DNA of 64,000 nt from Halalkalibacter oceani (GCF_023715705.1 NZ_JAMBOS010000015.1:1-64000), one strand, 5' to 3'. Positions 50,601 to 59,331 are shown, counted from the stretch's first letter. Made by a program: numbers and translations. The notes: generated by a model from the sequence alone, not told the origin.

Positions 50601-51252
50601 CCGCTTCATTGCCTTCAAGCTCAGTGTTTGCATTGTCTCTCAGCTGTTCGAGCGTGCGCACCTCGTTCCACAAGCGTACTTCCTTCACCTCGGCGGCGAG
50701 ATACATACTCCCCCTTAAATCTGTCCCGATACTGTGAGGATTCGTCATGCTCAGCTCGGCCGGCAAATACAAGCCGTCAGCAGTATGGACGATTTCGCCA
50801 TCCACCATGATTGTCACTGTTCCATTCGCCGCATCTCGTGTCGCCGCGATATGAACCCATTCACCAGTCGTGACATTGGCATTCGACACTATTGATTTAT
50901 GGATGATACGGTCTGAACTGTCGCTTTCATTCGATGCCTCGAAATATCGCAATGTGTTGCTAGCCGTAAGTTCAATACTATAGGATGGCTCGGTATGACC
51001 CGTGGGGGTAGAATAATTGCCAAACAATATTTGACGTACGCCCGGATCGGGATCAAATTTCGCAATCATCTCAAATGTTGCTGGCACATTAGCCAATGGT
51101 TGCTCAAGTTCCACAGAATTTTGTCTGTTCGGGTTGAACACTAACCCTTCTCGACTTTCTACATCATCAGCCAAAACGGTAGTCAAACTGAAGCTTTGCA
51201 TAAGTAACGTTACTAACACGATCCAAATGACTATCGCTCGTCTTTTAAACAT
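47623..51252 (-). CDS. LamG-metallophosphoesterase-SLH surface protein
   Basis: 1209-residue exported wall protein. Signal peptide 1-28 (VLVTLLMQSFSLTTVLA). Two LamG/concanavalin-like jelly-roll domains lie at about 38-235 and 263-475. A calcineurin-like phosphoesterase domain lies at about 500-755 with the metal motifs PDTQ (507-510), GVGDIVE (540-546), GNHD (575-578), TTHTYMYH (662-669) and SGHIG (711-715). An acidic Asp/Lys/Gln linker and Gly/Ser stretch (790-858), a beta domain (860-1020) and three C-terminal SLH repeats (about 1028-1070, 1089-1131, 1152-1195) anchor it to the cell-wall polymer. It probably hydrolyses extracellular phosphoesters while bound to polysaccharide. It stands alone, with terminators downstream and a long AT-rich upstream region. 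Confidence 0.88.
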   Translation of the reverse strand: MFKRRAIVIWIVLVTLLMQSFSLTTVLADDVESREGLVFNPNRQNSVELEQPLANVPATFEMIAKFDPDPGVRQILFGNYSTPTGHTEPSYSIELTASNTLRYFEASNESDSSDRIIHKSIVSNANVTTGEWVHIAATRDAANGTVTIMVDGEIVHTADGLYLPAELSMTNPHSIGTDLRGSMYLAAEVKEVRLWNEVRTLEQLRDNANTELEGNEAGLMHLWELDKVDFSDETYEVPDKTGNINGMAKGFLPPYQNDDDFPSEGVNFADGQPDLATDMMEESPRTVEAWVNVPEDTPASQRVGVILGNYWVGSYSDIPEFSFEVYSNGTPRIYWKGIKDNILDYRANGVNINRGDWVHVAIVLDEENNRGITYINGVRVHDAVLRTNANMQKLLPSKAGALAGLKIGSDYRYEDDGTPTMAFGGEIADVRVWSTVRTEEEIKNNYNTFLTENETGLIGNWKLDEMVADVYPDNSAQQNDAYLYDDVAHNWMPADFPEGDYRIAVIPDTQYMSQHSGMMQEYFQWMRDNAEALDIELVVGVGDIVEVPGAINEWQEAQAAYTLLDGVIPYVLQVGNHDVEARPGNVRDYTNFNNHFPYEKYSQEPTFGGAMVEGEMENTYHFFELGDVEYMVLSLEFAPTANVLEWANEVVADHPDKKVIMTTHTYMYHNGEFISTDHHHSNRHYFSDAMDGPEIWEEFVSQHDNIVLAVSGHIGYPDIVVREDIGVNENVVQNVLANAQFLQPTDLGMIMMMTFTEGSNDVKVNWYSVKNDMFYRERNQFTMPLNLYENPTPPKDEDKDEDKDKDQDQDRDQDQGGGSGGGSGGGGGGSSRPPADSTPPPSDQEPGDGSEPGNGEENDFGVEVGFDRNEVDEVTVEREGETVAIKVEAAPTTENIHLSLDTNSLNQIVQAGHSVVVQTPLGDMTIDAETVAQLAGRELSIEIGQAAQVNGQPVRTVNLLSDGEEVTDFTGKVTVTVPYEQAAANGLVVYQVTDEGRVIVPLSRVVDGQIVFIADGSGTFTVGSNAKSFTDTAGHWSEEHISFVTARELFLGVSENEFAPNNSMTRGMLATVLGRLLGVEESRAGSGGFTDVNAEAYYAPYIAYASEHGIVNGLGNGQFAPNREVTREEMATMVARFMEHAQIQAGTLNSYAGFEDDGAIAPWAAEAIQLLQEADILDGRPGNVFDPQGDVTRAEVAKVMQLMLEAYVY

Positions 51253-51812
51253 GATTCTTTCCTCTCCTTTTTCTTAATCTGCTATCTATGTGCAACTGGG
51301 CTTGTCAGCTTGCCGCGCATTAGCGAAGAAGGCGAATCTTCAGGCCTCCTTTGCGCAAAAGGTCAAAGCAAATTCACATTTTATTCAACAATGTCGACTG
51401 AAGAAAGCCGTTACAACTGAATTTCTCGACGTTCGCCGGCATTATGTCGAGTACTTCGTTTCAGTTCATAGCACTTCTCCTCGCCGCGATGAATAAGAGA
51501 ATGTTTTGGACCTCCTGACTTCGTTACCCATGGAACAGTAAGAAGAGATGAGTCCCTTGTTCAACCCGAATATATAAAATGCTGCATTTTATTGCAATGT
51601 TTTTTACGTTTTTTTGCAATTTCTTAACATCATTTCATATTGAAAAAGGAATAAAAGCGTATTTACCCGTAATTTTGTAAATATTCCAATTTTTCCGCAC
51701 CTAAAATTACAAATCACCTTGAGAATGAAATATAAATTTAACGACTCCTTAAAAAAAATTCATATTCAAAAATTAAAGCAACTAGCTGTAGATGATTTCG
51801 TTTCACAACAAA
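51253..51812. other. AT-rich intergenic region without a supported gene
   Basis: About 560 bp upstream of the large SLH protein gene and beyond the DeoR-type gene's terminator. AT-rich, especially 51560-51780, with no frame that has a convincing start and no recognisable RNA. It likely holds the promoter and leader of the SLH gene; AAAGGAGAGGAAAGA before its ATG is the ribosome site. I did not find a confident -35/-10 pair. Confidence 0.5.
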
Positions 51813-51853
51813 AAAAGCATTCGACACCGCTCTACTAAGTGTCAAATGCTTTT
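51813..51853 (-). terminator. terminator of the DeoR-type regulator gene
   Basis: Near-perfect 15-bp stem AAAAGCATTCGACAC / GTGTCAAATGCTTTT with an 11-nt loop, followed on the minus strand by a T-run, 32 bp beyond the regulator's stop. Confidence 0.85.
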
Positions 51854-51885
51854 CATTAACAGTCTTTTTCTTACGGATTCAAAAG

Positions 51886-52656
51886 TCAAATTTGCCTATG
51901 AACAATCTTTATCCCGGTATTTTTATATTTATTTGCTATCTCTTCATTTAATGAGGAATCCGTGATAATCGTATCCTTGCTTTCCAACGCTCGCACATTG
52001 AGATATAACACTTTTTCGAATTTGCTGGAGTCGGCCGCTATGATCGTTCGTTGTGCGTTTTCCATCATAGCTTTCATAATATCAATCTCGTGGATGCGGA
52101 AATCAGTCAGACCTTTGTTTAGCGAAATAGCATTGACGGAAATAAACGCCTGATCGATATTATAATTTCTAATGTCCTCCTCGCACTTCTTTCCATACAG
52201 GGCATATTCCGCTTGATCAACGATCCCTCCCGGAACGATAACTGTAAACCCGGGCTTCTGAGAAAAAAGCTCAATGATGCGCAGTCCATTGGAGATGATC
52301 GTCAGCCGTTCGAAGCTCTCCGACAGCTTCTTCGCGATTTCCATCGTCGTCGTACCGGCATTCAGCGCAATTGCTTGCCCCTCCGAAACATATTCACAGG
52401 CCAGCTCGGCAATCTCCCTTTTTTCGTCCTTATTTTTGCTTTCCCGGTTGGAGAATACATGCTCGTCGCCCCAGTCCTCGGGTAAAATAGCACCACCATG
52501 GACACGTTTCAGCAGTTTTTTCGTTTCCAAATTCTCCAGATCACGCCGAACTGTATCGATCGACACATTGAGCACATGAACCAGCTCAGTTACTTTGACG
52601 GAGCCATTTTGCTTTAAAAGGTTCTGTATTTTTTTATAGCGCTCTTCCTGCAACAT
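51886..52656 (-). CDS. DeoR-family transcriptional regulator
   Basis: 256-residue repressor. The N-terminal helix-turn-helix VKVTELVHVLNVSIDTVRRD (about 20-39) is followed by LLKRVHGGAI, the DeoR linker. The C-terminal sugar-phosphate sensing domain has NAGTTTMEIAKKL near 98, ISNGLRII, and IIAADSSKFEK near 208. DeoR proteins sense phosphorylated sugars and normally repress neighbouring sugar genes, but none is adjacent here: it is a single-gene unit between fabI and the SLH protein gene. Targets unknown; control of sugar-phosphate supply for the glycans is only a guess. Confidence 0.88.
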   Translation of the reverse strand: MLQEERYKKIQNLLKQNGSVKVTELVHVLNVSIDTVRRDLENLETKKLLKRVHGGAILPEDWGDEHVFSNRESKNKDEKREIAELACEYVSEGQAIALNAGTTTMEIAKKLSESFERLTIISNGLRIIELFSQKPGFTVIVPGGIVDQAEYALYGKKCEEDIRNYNIDQAFISVNAISLNKGLTDFRIHEIDIMKAMMENAQRTIIAADSSKFEKVLYLNVRALESKDTIITDSSLNEEIANKYKNTGIKIVHRQI

Positions 52657-52884
52657 CTTTAAACCGCTCCTAACCTTCGAATATCACTATGACACTCTCA
52701 GTATAGCGGTGAACGTTCTGCTTCTCAAGGACGTTTTCTGCAATTTCTCCTAATTTGCGCCTTAAACTCACTTTTCATGCTTTTCTCATCAACAAGGCAT
52801 TATTTCAGGCAAAATAATGAGCATGTTTGGCGCATGATGTATGAGACCAGCATAAAAGCTTGTAGCACCCCTCCCCCTAATAAA

Positions 52885-52916
52885 GAAAAGACCGTCCAAA
52901 ATGGAACGGTCTTTTC
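52885..52916 (-). terminator. terminator of fabI
   Basis: 11-bp perfect stem GAAAAGACCGT / ACGGTCTTTTC with a 10-nt loop just beyond the fabI stop, followed by a TTTCTTTATT tail on the minus strand. Confidence 0.85.
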
Positions 52917-52921
52917 ATTTA

Positions 52922-53704
52922 TTAGGATAACGATAAAATATTGTAGCCGCTATCGACATGGAGCATTTCCCCGGTCATTCCTCGTGACAGGTCACTCATT
53001 AAGAACAGCGCTGTGTCGCCGACTTCTTCCTGCGTCGTCGTCCGGCGGAGCGGTGCACGCTCTTCAATTTCCTTCAGCACGTCATTGAATCCGCCGATTC
53101 CTTTCGCCGCCAGCGTGCGGATTGGACCGGCAGAGATCATATTGACGCGGATATTATCCTTGCCAAGATCATTGGCCAAATACTTCACGCTTGCATCAAG
53201 CGACGCTTTGGCGACTCCCATGACATTGTAGTTGCGGACAACGCGTTCTCCTCCGAGGTACGTTAGAGTAACGACGCTCCCCCCTTCCGTCATAAGCGGG
53301 CGCGCAGCCTTGACGACTGCCGTTAACGAATACGCGCTGATGTTATGAGCAAGCAGAAATCCTTCCCGCGTCGTATTCAAATACTCGCCCTCCAGCTCTT
53401 CCTTATTGGCAAAAGCGATACAATGAGCCAACCCGTGAATAACGCCCACTTCCTCTTTAATTTGCGCAAACGTCTTCTCGATTTCTTCATCGTTTGTCAC
53501 ATCACACGGCAAAATCAAGTGATCTTCCCGTTCCAATGTCTCAACAAGGCTCCGGACATTCTTTTCGAGTCGTTCCCCGGCAAATGTAAAGATTAAGCGT
53601 GCGCCGGCATTCGCCAATGATTGTGCAATTCCCCAGGCAATACTGCGCTTGTTTGCGACGCCCATTACTACATATGTACGTTCAGCTAAAGACAGTTGAA
53701 TCAT
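52922..53704 (-). CDS. fabI: enoyl-[acyl-carrier-protein] reductase (NADH)
   Basis: 260-residue SDR-type enoyl-ACP reductase of the final fatty-acid elongation step. The FabI layout is present: VVMGVANKRSIAWGIAQSLA near residue 10 (NAD binding), YNVMGVAKASLDASVKYLA (catalytic Tyr-x6-Lys) near 155-173, and the AGPIRTLAAKGIGGF loop near 190. The usual first Tyr of the Tyr-x6-Lys pair is Y155-like in RNYNVMGVAK. ATG at 53704 follows GGGGGAAAAC. A FapR operator overlaps its promoter. The gene is at the same place, next to the yjbQ-like antiporter, as in B. subtilis. Confidence 0.94.
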   Translation of the reverse strand: MIQLSLAERTYVVMGVANKRSIAWGIAQSLANAGARLIFTFAGERLEKNVRSLVETLEREDHLILPCDVTNDEEIEKTFAQIKEEVGVIHGLAHCIAFANKEELEGEYLNTTREGFLLAHNISAYSLTAVVKAARPLMTEGGSVVTLTYLGGERVVRNYNVMGVAKASLDASVKYLANDLGKDNIRVNMISAGPIRTLAAKGIGGFNDVLKEIEERAPLRRTTTQEEVGDTALFLMSDLSRGMTGEMLHVDSGYNILSLS

Positions 53705-53730
53705 TTGTTTTCCCCCATTGCGAGTTGTTA

Positions 53731-53755
53731 TTAATACCAAGTACTAAGAATTATA
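53731..53755 (-). promoter_or_regulatory. FapR operator and -10 element of fabI
   Basis: TTAATACCAAGTACTAA (53731-53747; minus strand TTAGTACTTGGTATTAA) is the 17-bp inverted repeat recognised by the fatty-acid regulator FapR in Bacillus. A -10 TATAAT (minus strand, 53750-53755) adjoins it; no clear -35 is seen. Malonyl-CoA-controlled repression of fabI is predicted. Confidence 0.75.
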
Positions 53756-53833
53756 TCATACCTTTTTGTCTTATAGATAGGTTCGACACAAACTGATTGA
53801 TTCCTTCGGCTAAAACAGCCGTTATTCATAGAG

Positions 53834-53875
53834 GCTGCAGAAAAAGTGCGAAATTCATTTTTTCTGCAGCTTTTT
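53834..53875. terminator. hairpin related to the tRNA-Gln terminator
   Basis: 12-bp perfect stem GCTGCAGAAAAA / TTTTTCTGCAGC with T-run on the plus strand. Stem, loop (GTGCGAAATTCA versus GTCGATTTTCAC) and flank (ATGAGCG) resemble the hairpin at 18663-18707. The neighbouring 53880-54000 carries further GC-rich imperfect dyads. It lies between fabI's promoter and the antiporter gene's 3' end. Confidence 0.6.
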
Positions 53876-54001
53876 CGTAATGAGCGTAGCCGTTGCCTGA
53901 TTTTGAAGTCTTGCTACGAGTGGGTTTGTCGAAGCAAGACGCGCAACTCGCGGAGCCGTTACTCTTCTTCGAGTTACGAAAAAGGACGGTTTTCACTGCC
54001 T

Positions 54002-56068
54002 CTATTCATATGACTTTTTCCCTAATACCGTCCGCGGTACAGCGGTTCCTCTCGTTCCCCGCAAATCAACCGGCTCCGGTTCCGGCGGATAGAACATAAT
54101 AAAGCTTTCGGGTCCGGAATGGGCGAGCATTCTCGGCAAGCTTTCCAGCTGTGGATGCCAAGCAACCGTCCCTCTGCGGGCGCTGAAGACCACCACGATA
54201 TCATCGCGGCGAAGCAGCGGCATATACGTCTCGTGCCACTCATTCCACGAGCTTAACTGCTGCCAGGACACCTGGACGTTTGGCCTGATTTCCTTGAAGC
54301 TCTCTTCGTAGCCTGCAGCTGAATCTTTAATGACAAAGCAGGCAATCGTCGCCCCGACCTGGTTTGCCAGTTGCTTCGCATGGCGCACCGCTTCGTAATA
54401 GCCCGGTTTATGGTCGAAGCCTGCCGGAATCAGAATGACGATCCTCCTCGTCGTATTTAACGAGTGACCGAGTTTTGCCACCATAATCATTTGCGTCGAG
54501 CTCTCCAGCAAGTTATCGAGGATGCCGCCAAATATTTTTTGCGGGGTCGACAGCTTGCCGTTCCAACCGATCACCGCTGTCGTTATCCGTGATTCCTCCA
54601 GTGCCCGCATCATCCCTCGCGTAACATTTGTATCGGCACGTGTCAGCATTTGAACCGGAACCTCTGCGCCTGACGCATAAGCAACCGCGTTTTCAAGCAG
54701 CTTCTCAGCCTGGGCGAGGCGAGCCTGCGCTTCCCCGCTGCCGGCCTGGGCCACAGCAAGCACGTAAAGCGGCTGCGGGGATTGCCCTCTGACGATAAAA
54801 GCCAAATCGAGCAGCGAAGCCATCGTCTGCGGATTGGCCACCGGGACGATGACGCGTTCAGGCGCGGTATTCGGTTCATATGGCCGCTGTTCTTCCTTGA
54901 CGGCGATAATGCGCGAAAATTTTTCAACCGTATAAGGTCCGATTATACACGTAATTAAAATCATGACAATCACACCGTTGACCGTCGCCTGATCAAACAA
55001 GCCAAGATCAAACCCGACGAGCGTCGCCGCCAGCGTCGCGGCAGCCTGTGGAATCGACAGACCGAAAATCAGCTTAATTTCCTCCGTTGAATAATGAAAG
55101 ATCTTTCCTGAAACCCAGGCTGCCAAAAACTTACCGGTAATGACAAGGACAACAACAATCGCCGCCATGATCCAGGCCGACGGGTCGTTAAACAGGATGC
55201 GCAGATCCATCAGCATTCCGACCGAGAGCAAAAAGAACGGAATAAAAATCGAATTGCCGATAAATTTGATCCGATTCATTAGCGCCCCTTGCTCCAAAAT
55301 GAAGCGATTGAGCGCCAGGCCGGCGAGAAACGCCCCGATTATCGGTTCAAGCCCGATCACAGTCGCAAAAAAAGCCGCCACAAACAACATCGTCATGACG
55401 AACACATATTCCAGGGAGCCTTCGCTGGCAAACGTCCGGAAAAAGAAGGTCGCAACAAGCGGAATGACAATAAAAATAGCCGCTACATATAAGCCGAGTG
55501 AGACGATCAGCACAAACCAAAAATTTGCCGTCAGCTCCCCTTGTGTAGCGCCGGCAACGACAGCCAGCACAAGTAAGGCTAACGTATCTGTCATGATCGT
55601 CCCACCGACTGCTGTAGTAACGGCCTTGTTTTTCGAAATCCCAAGCCGACTGGCGATCGGATAAGCAAGCAACGTATGTGAACCAAGCAAAGAACCTAAC
55701 AATATCGCGGCACCAAGCGTATAACCATATAGATAAGTCGCAATCAGACCAAGAAGAAAAGGAATGGTGAATGATAAAGTACCGAATACTAAGCTCCGTG
55801 AACGATACTTTTTAAAACCGTCCAAATCAATTTCCAAACCGGCGATAAAAATGATATACAAAAGACCAACAGTGCCCAGCAAAATAATGGTCGGATCACG
55901 ATCAAGCAAACCGAATCCATTTGGCCCGATGACAACTCCGGATAAAATCAAACCAATAATGCCGGGAATCCTCAGTTTTTCCATCACAAGAGGGGCTAAT
56001 AAGAAAATCACCATCGAAATGGCAAAAATTAATACAGGATCCGTAACCGGTTGAGAAAGCAAGCACAT
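54002..56068 (-). CDS. CPA2-family cation/proton antiporter with C-terminal stress-protein domain
   Basis: 688-residue protein. About 12 transmembrane helices occupy residues 1-385, with KefB/CPA2 motifs such as MEKLRIPGIIGLILSGVVIG, IFIAGLEIDLDGFKKYR and EPIIGAFLAGLALNRF. From about 410 to 650 two universal-stress-protein-like cytoplasmic segments follow (RVIVPVANPQTMASLLDLAF and RRIVILIPAGFDHKPGYYEA). It is at the position of B. subtilis yjbQ, between fabI and prpE, and should exchange Na+ or K+ for H+. The region has a different C-terminal regulator than I expect for the TrkA-type B. subtilis protein. Start follows AAGGGTG. Downstream, only hairpins separate it from fabI. Confidence 0.83.
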   Translation of the reverse strand: MCLLSQPVTDPVLIFAISMVIFLLAPLVMEKLRIPGIIGLILSGVVIGPNGFGLLDRDPTIILLGTVGLLYIIFIAGLEIDLDGFKKYRSRSLVFGTLSFTIPFLLGLIATYLYGYTLGAAILLGSLLGSHTLLAYPIASRLGISKNKAVTTAVGGTIMTDTLALLVLAVVAGATQGELTANFWFVLIVSLGLYVAAIFIVIPLVATFFFRTFASEGSLEYVFVMTMLFVAAFFATVIGLEPIIGAFLAGLALNRFILEQGALMNRIKFIGNSIFIPFFLLSVGMLMDLRILFNDPSAWIMAAIVVVLVITGKFLAAWVSGKIFHYSTEEIKLIFGLSIPQAAATLAATLVGFDLGLFDQATVNGVIVMILITCIIGPYTVEKFSRIIAVKEEQRPYEPNTAPERVIVPVANPQTMASLLDLAFIVRGQSPQPLYVLAVAQAGSGEAQARLAQAEKLLENAVAYASGAEVPVQMLTRADTNVTRGMMRALEESRITTAVIGWNGKLSTPQKIFGGILDNLLESSTQMIMVAKLGHSLNTTRRIVILIPAGFDHKPGYYEAVRHAKQLANQVGATIACFVIKDSAAGYEESFKEIRPNVQVSWQQLSSWNEWHETYMPLLRRDDIVVVFSARRGTVAWHPQLESLPRMLAHSGPESFIMFYPPEPEPVDLRGTRGTAVPRTVLGKKSYE

Positions 56069-56243
56069 TCACACCCTTACCCATTATTTCTGATAGTTTT
56101 TTCTATCTTAAGAAATAGTTCAATCAACTGTCAACCGTCAGCTTCATTGGAAGCCTTTTCATTCCGGGCTTTTTTTCCTGCACGCCTTAGTTGTCTCAAA
56201 TCGATCGAATCGCTATGATGAAAATGATGAAGGAGGTACTGCC

Positions 56244-56978
56244 ATGAAACTGGATGTCATTGGAGATATTCACGGGTGTTATGAAGAATTATGTTCATTA
56301 CTGGAGAAGTTAGGCTATGATGAAAAAAACGGCTTCCATCACCCGGATGGGCGTCAGCTCGCCTTTGTCGGGGATTTAACGGACCGGGGCCCCGACTCCG
56401 TTAACGTACTAACAAAAGTCAGCCAGCTCGTGGCCGCAGGCCGGGCCTTTTATGTTCCCGGCAATCACTGTGACAAACTGTATCGTTATTTTTTAGGGCG
56501 CAATGTTCAAATCAAACACGGGCTTGAAACGACCGTCGCCGAGCTGAAGGGACTCACCAAGCAGCAATACAGGCAAGTACGCGCGCAATTTATGACACTG
56601 GTTGAACGCGCCCCGCTCTATCATGTCCTCGATGATGGAAAGATCGTCATCGCCCATGCCGGCATCCGCGCTGAGGATATTGGCAGGACGAGCAATCGCG
56701 TTAAATCGTTTGTCCTTTACGGCGATGTTACAGGAGAGACAAATCCTGACGGCACCCCGGTAAGACGCGATTGGGCGCTTCACCACCAGGACGGGCCATG
56801 GATTATTTATGGCCATACCCCGGTAAGAGAGCCCCGATTTATCGGCCGGACAGTCAACATCGATACGGGCTGTGTCTTTGGCGGCCATCTCTCCGCCCTC
56901 CGTTACCCGGAAATGACCGTTTGCCAGGTGCCTTCGACGCTGCCTTTTGTTGAAGAGAAATTTCGCAGCTTTGACTAG
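56244..56978 (+). CDS. prpE: bis(5'-nucleosyl)-tetraphosphatase, PrpE-type
   Basis: 244-residue calcineurin-like phosphatase. Metal ligands are in [14 protein letters not shown] (about 3-16), [12 protein letters not shown] (about 41-52), VPGNHCDKL (about 74) and IYGHTPV (about 188), the PP1-like pattern with GDxHG, GDxxDRG and GNHx. PrpE hydrolyses diadenosine tetraphosphate and is needed for germination responses in B. subtilis. AGGAGGTACTGCC precedes the ATG. It is convergent with the pseudouridine synthase gene (4-bp overlap), as in the B. subtilis order yjbO-prpE. Confidence 0.9.
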   Translation: MKLDVIGDIHGCYEELCSLLEKLGYDEKNGFHHPDGRQLAFVGDLTDRGPDSVNVLTKVSQLVAAGRAFYVPGNHCDKLYRYFLGRNVQIKHGLETTVAELKGLTKQQYRQVRAQFMTLVERAPLYHVLDDGKIVIAHAGIRAEDIGRTSNRVKSFVLYGDVTGETNPDGTPVRRDWALHHQDGPWIIYGHTPVREPRFIGRTVNIDTGCVFGGHLSALRYPEMTVCQVPSTLPFVEEKFRSFD

Positions 56979-57871
56979 CCGAGCAGCGCCGTCATATCGT
57001 CAGGGAGCGGCTGCTCAAAGACGAGCCGGTCATCCGTGAATGGATGCTGTACTTCCAGCCGGCAACAATGCAATGCCTGCCGCTTCATTTGCTCGACCGG
57101 TCCTCCATACAGGTCATCGCCGAGCAATGGATGCCCCAGATGGGAAAAGTGAACGCGGATTTGATGCGTTCTTCCCGTCTCTAACGTAATCTTTACGAGA
57201 GTCGCACCTTCCAAATAAGCCTCTGTTTCATAATGGGTGATCGCCCGCTGGCCGCGAGCGTCAACTTGCCGGGTGATAATGCTGTCACTCTGTCTGGCGA
57301 TAGGAAGATCAATCGTCCCTCGCTCCCTGCTCAGTTTACCGGCGACAATCGCCAGATAACGTCGCTTTAGCCGCCCCTGCTGCTGCAATTTTGAGAGCCG
57401 GTCATGGGCGAAGCGGTGCTTGGCGACAACAAGCAAGCCGGATGTATCTTTATCAAGCCGGTTAACAGCATGGAACGTCGCCGGGATTCCTTTTTCCTGA
57501 TAATAACCGAGAACGGCATTGGCAAGTGAATGCCTCGGATGCTCGCGCGACGGGATTGTCGCCATCCCGGCCGGCTTATCCAGCACGAGCAGATGACTGT
57601 CTTCATACACGATTTTCAGCTCGAGCTTCTCCGGCTGCATCGACGGGCTAACGTCCTCCGGCGGCAGCTCTACGGTGACGCGATCGCCTTCAAAGACGGT
57701 GGCCCGCACGGTCGCCTCGTGACCATTGAGCAAAATCCGGCCGCCGTTAAACTTAATATCAGCCAGCGTTCGCTTCGACAGCTGACAGCCCTCTCGTAAA
57801 AAAAGCCGAAGCAACTGCTGATCACAGTCGCTTCCGACAACCCATTCCATCTTTGCCGTATACTTATTCAC
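56975..57871 (-). CDS. yjbO: RluD-family 23S rRNA pseudouridine synthase (YjbO)
   Basis: 298-residue pseudouridine synthase. An N-terminal S4-like segment ([20 protein letters not shown], about 32-51) precedes the catalytic core, with the signature [19 protein letters not shown] near residue 140 (catalytic Asp) and [20 protein letters not shown] near 232. It isomerises specific uridines of 23S rRNA or tRNA. The start overlaps the nadK stop by 8 bp, so the two are co-translated. Order yjbM-nadK-yjbO matches B. subtilis. Confidence 0.9.
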   Translation of the reverse strand: MNKYTAKMEWVVGSDCDQQLLRLFLREGCQLSKRTLADIKFNGGRILLNGHEATVRATVFEGDRVTVELPPEDVSPSMQPEKLELKIVYEDSHLLVLDKPAGMATIPSREHPRHSLANAVLGYYQEKGIPATFHAVNRLDKDTSGLLVVAKHRFAHDRLSKLQQQGRLKRRYLAIVAGKLSRERGTIDLPIARQSDSIITRQVDARGQRAITHYETEAYLEGATLVKITLETGRTHQIRVHFSHLGHPLLGDDLYGGPVEQMKRQALHCCRLEVQHPFTDDRLVFEQPLPDDMTALLG

Positions 57872-58658
57872 GGATGAACGACTCCTTCACCCGCTTCCAG
57901 AAAGGAAACGGACGGAATCTCGCAAATCGGACCTTCTCCTCGGCAACGCGGCATTGTAATGATTTGATTCGCTGATAGTTAAAAGAATAATGATCAATCG
58001 TCACTTGAATATCAACATCGTTTAACGGCTTCAGCAGACAGGTATGATGCTGCGGCAGAACGAGTGGCGAGCCGATCGTCCGGTAGACGCGGTTATTGAT
58101 CGATGCCATCTCGGCGATTTGAATCGAGGCAAGGGACGGATGAAGGATCGCCCCGCCAAGCGCTTTATTATAAGCGGTGCTTCCGGAAGGAGTCGAAATG
58201 CATAACCCGTCGCCGCGAAACACTTCAAATGTATCTCCCTTAATTTCGACGGTACTGACCAGAGAGCCTTCAATGCTCTTGATCGTGCATTCATTGAGCG
58301 CCAGATGACGCTCGGCTTTAAGGTCGCCCTCGTGGCGGACAATTACTTCCAGCAAAGGATATTCCACGATCTGATAAGGAGTTTTGGCAATATGAATGAC
58401 GAGCTTTTCGACTTCATCCGGCACCCAATCCGCATAAAAGCCGAGATGCCCTGTATGTATCCCGACGAAAGCCGTATTCTCAAGACGGTCGCTGTAATCA
58501 TGAAAAGCCTGCAAAAGCGTGCCGTCCCCCCCTACCGTAATTACCATTTCAGGAGCCTGTTCATCATACGTTAACCCAAAGTCTAATAAATAACGTTTAA
58601 TTCGCTGTTGCAATGTATTGGAGACCTCGTCTCCTCTGGACGTCACTGTAAATTTCAT
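57864..58658 (-). CDS. nadK: NAD kinase
   Basis: 264-residue ATP-NAD kinase. Key motifs are [12 protein letters not shown] near residue 42 (the GGDGT loop with the catalytic Asp), NECTIKS near 120 and [20 protein letters not shown] near 153. It makes NADP from NAD. It follows the yjbM alarmone synthetase gene by 20 bp and overlaps the pseudouridine synthase gene by 8 bp. The product is the right length for the B. subtilis NadF/PpnKA enzyme. Confidence 0.93.
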   Translation of the reverse strand: MKFTVTSRGDEVSNTLQQRIKRYLLDFGLTYDEQAPEMVITVGGDGTLLQAFHDYSDRLENTAFVGIHTGHLGFYADWVPDEVEKLVIHIAKTPYQIVEYPLLEVIVRHEGDLKAERHLALNECTIKSIEGSLVSTVEIKGDTFEVFRGDGLCISTPSGSTAYNKALGGAILHPSLASIQIAEMASINNRVYRTIGSPLVLPQHHTCLLKPLNDVDIQVTIDHYSFNYQRIKSLQCRVAEEKVRFARFRPFPFWKRVKESFIRE

Positions 58659-58678
58659 CAGATGGCTCCTCCTTCGCC

Positions 58679-59311
58679 TTAAAGCTTGCGCTCTTGTTCC
58701 TGCTTCGTTGTTATGATCTGCTGGGCCTCGCGCACTTCATCGCGAATAATCGACATTTCCTCGTCAAGCTGAAATGCAGCTTCAGCCGCCCGCTGCAGCC
58801 TCATTTTAATATCTTCCGGAATTTCACCGCTATACTTATAATTTAAGGAATGCTCGATCGTTGCCCAGAAATTCATCGCCAGCGTCCTGACCTGCAACTC
58901 GACGAGGATCTTCTTCTCTCCTTCAATCGTCTGAACAGGGTAACCGAGAACGAGATGATACGAGCGATAGCCACTCGGCTTTTTATCGGCGACATAATCA
59001 CGTTCTTCCAAGATGTCAAAATCCTTACGCTGCCGAATTAAGTCCACAACTGTCTCAATATCCTCAACAAATTGAGTGACAATCCGGACCCCGGCCAAAT
59101 CCTGCATGTCTTCCTCAAGACGGTCAAGCGGAATGTTCTTTCGCTTGGCTTTATCCAAAATACTGGAAACAGGCTTCACTCTCCCGGTGACAAACTCTAT
59201 CGGCGTATGCTTCGATGATTTTTGATACTGCTCGCGGATTCCTTTTAACTTTACTTTCAACTCCTCAACTGCTTGCTTATAAGGCGTTAAAAAAACATCC
59301 CAATTGCTCAT
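58679..59311 (-). CDS. yjbM: small alarmone synthetase YjbM (RelQ/SAS1)
   Basis: 210-residue single-domain (p)ppGpp synthetase. The catalytic core has [18 protein letters not shown] near residue 72, [18 protein letters not shown] near 105 and [20 protein letters not shown] near 138 (the E-x-Q-x-R motif and the conserved His-x-x-Tyr-like end). No hydrolase, TGS or ACT domain is present, as expected for SAS1. It transfers pyrophosphate from ATP to GDP/GTP under cell-envelope stress. It heads the yjbM-nadK-yjbO operon after the yjbL gene. Confidence 0.92.
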   Translation of the reverse strand: MSNWDVFLTPYKQAVEELKVKLKGIREQYQKSSKHTPIEFVTGRVKPVSSILDKAKRKNIPLDRLEEDMQDLAGVRIVTQFVEDIETVVDLIRQRKDFDILEERDYVADKKPSGYRSYHLVLGYPVQTIEGEKKILVELQVRTLAMNFWATIEHSLNYKYSGEIPEDIKMRLQRAAEAAFQLDEEMSIIRDEVREAQQIITTKQEQERKL

Positions 59312-59331
59312 TCAATCACCGTCCGATTTTT

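Noticed and set aside
51290-51496. Plus-strand open frame of 68 codons before the SLH protein gene
   Set aside because: No ribosome site or similarity; lies in the SLH gene's upstream region.
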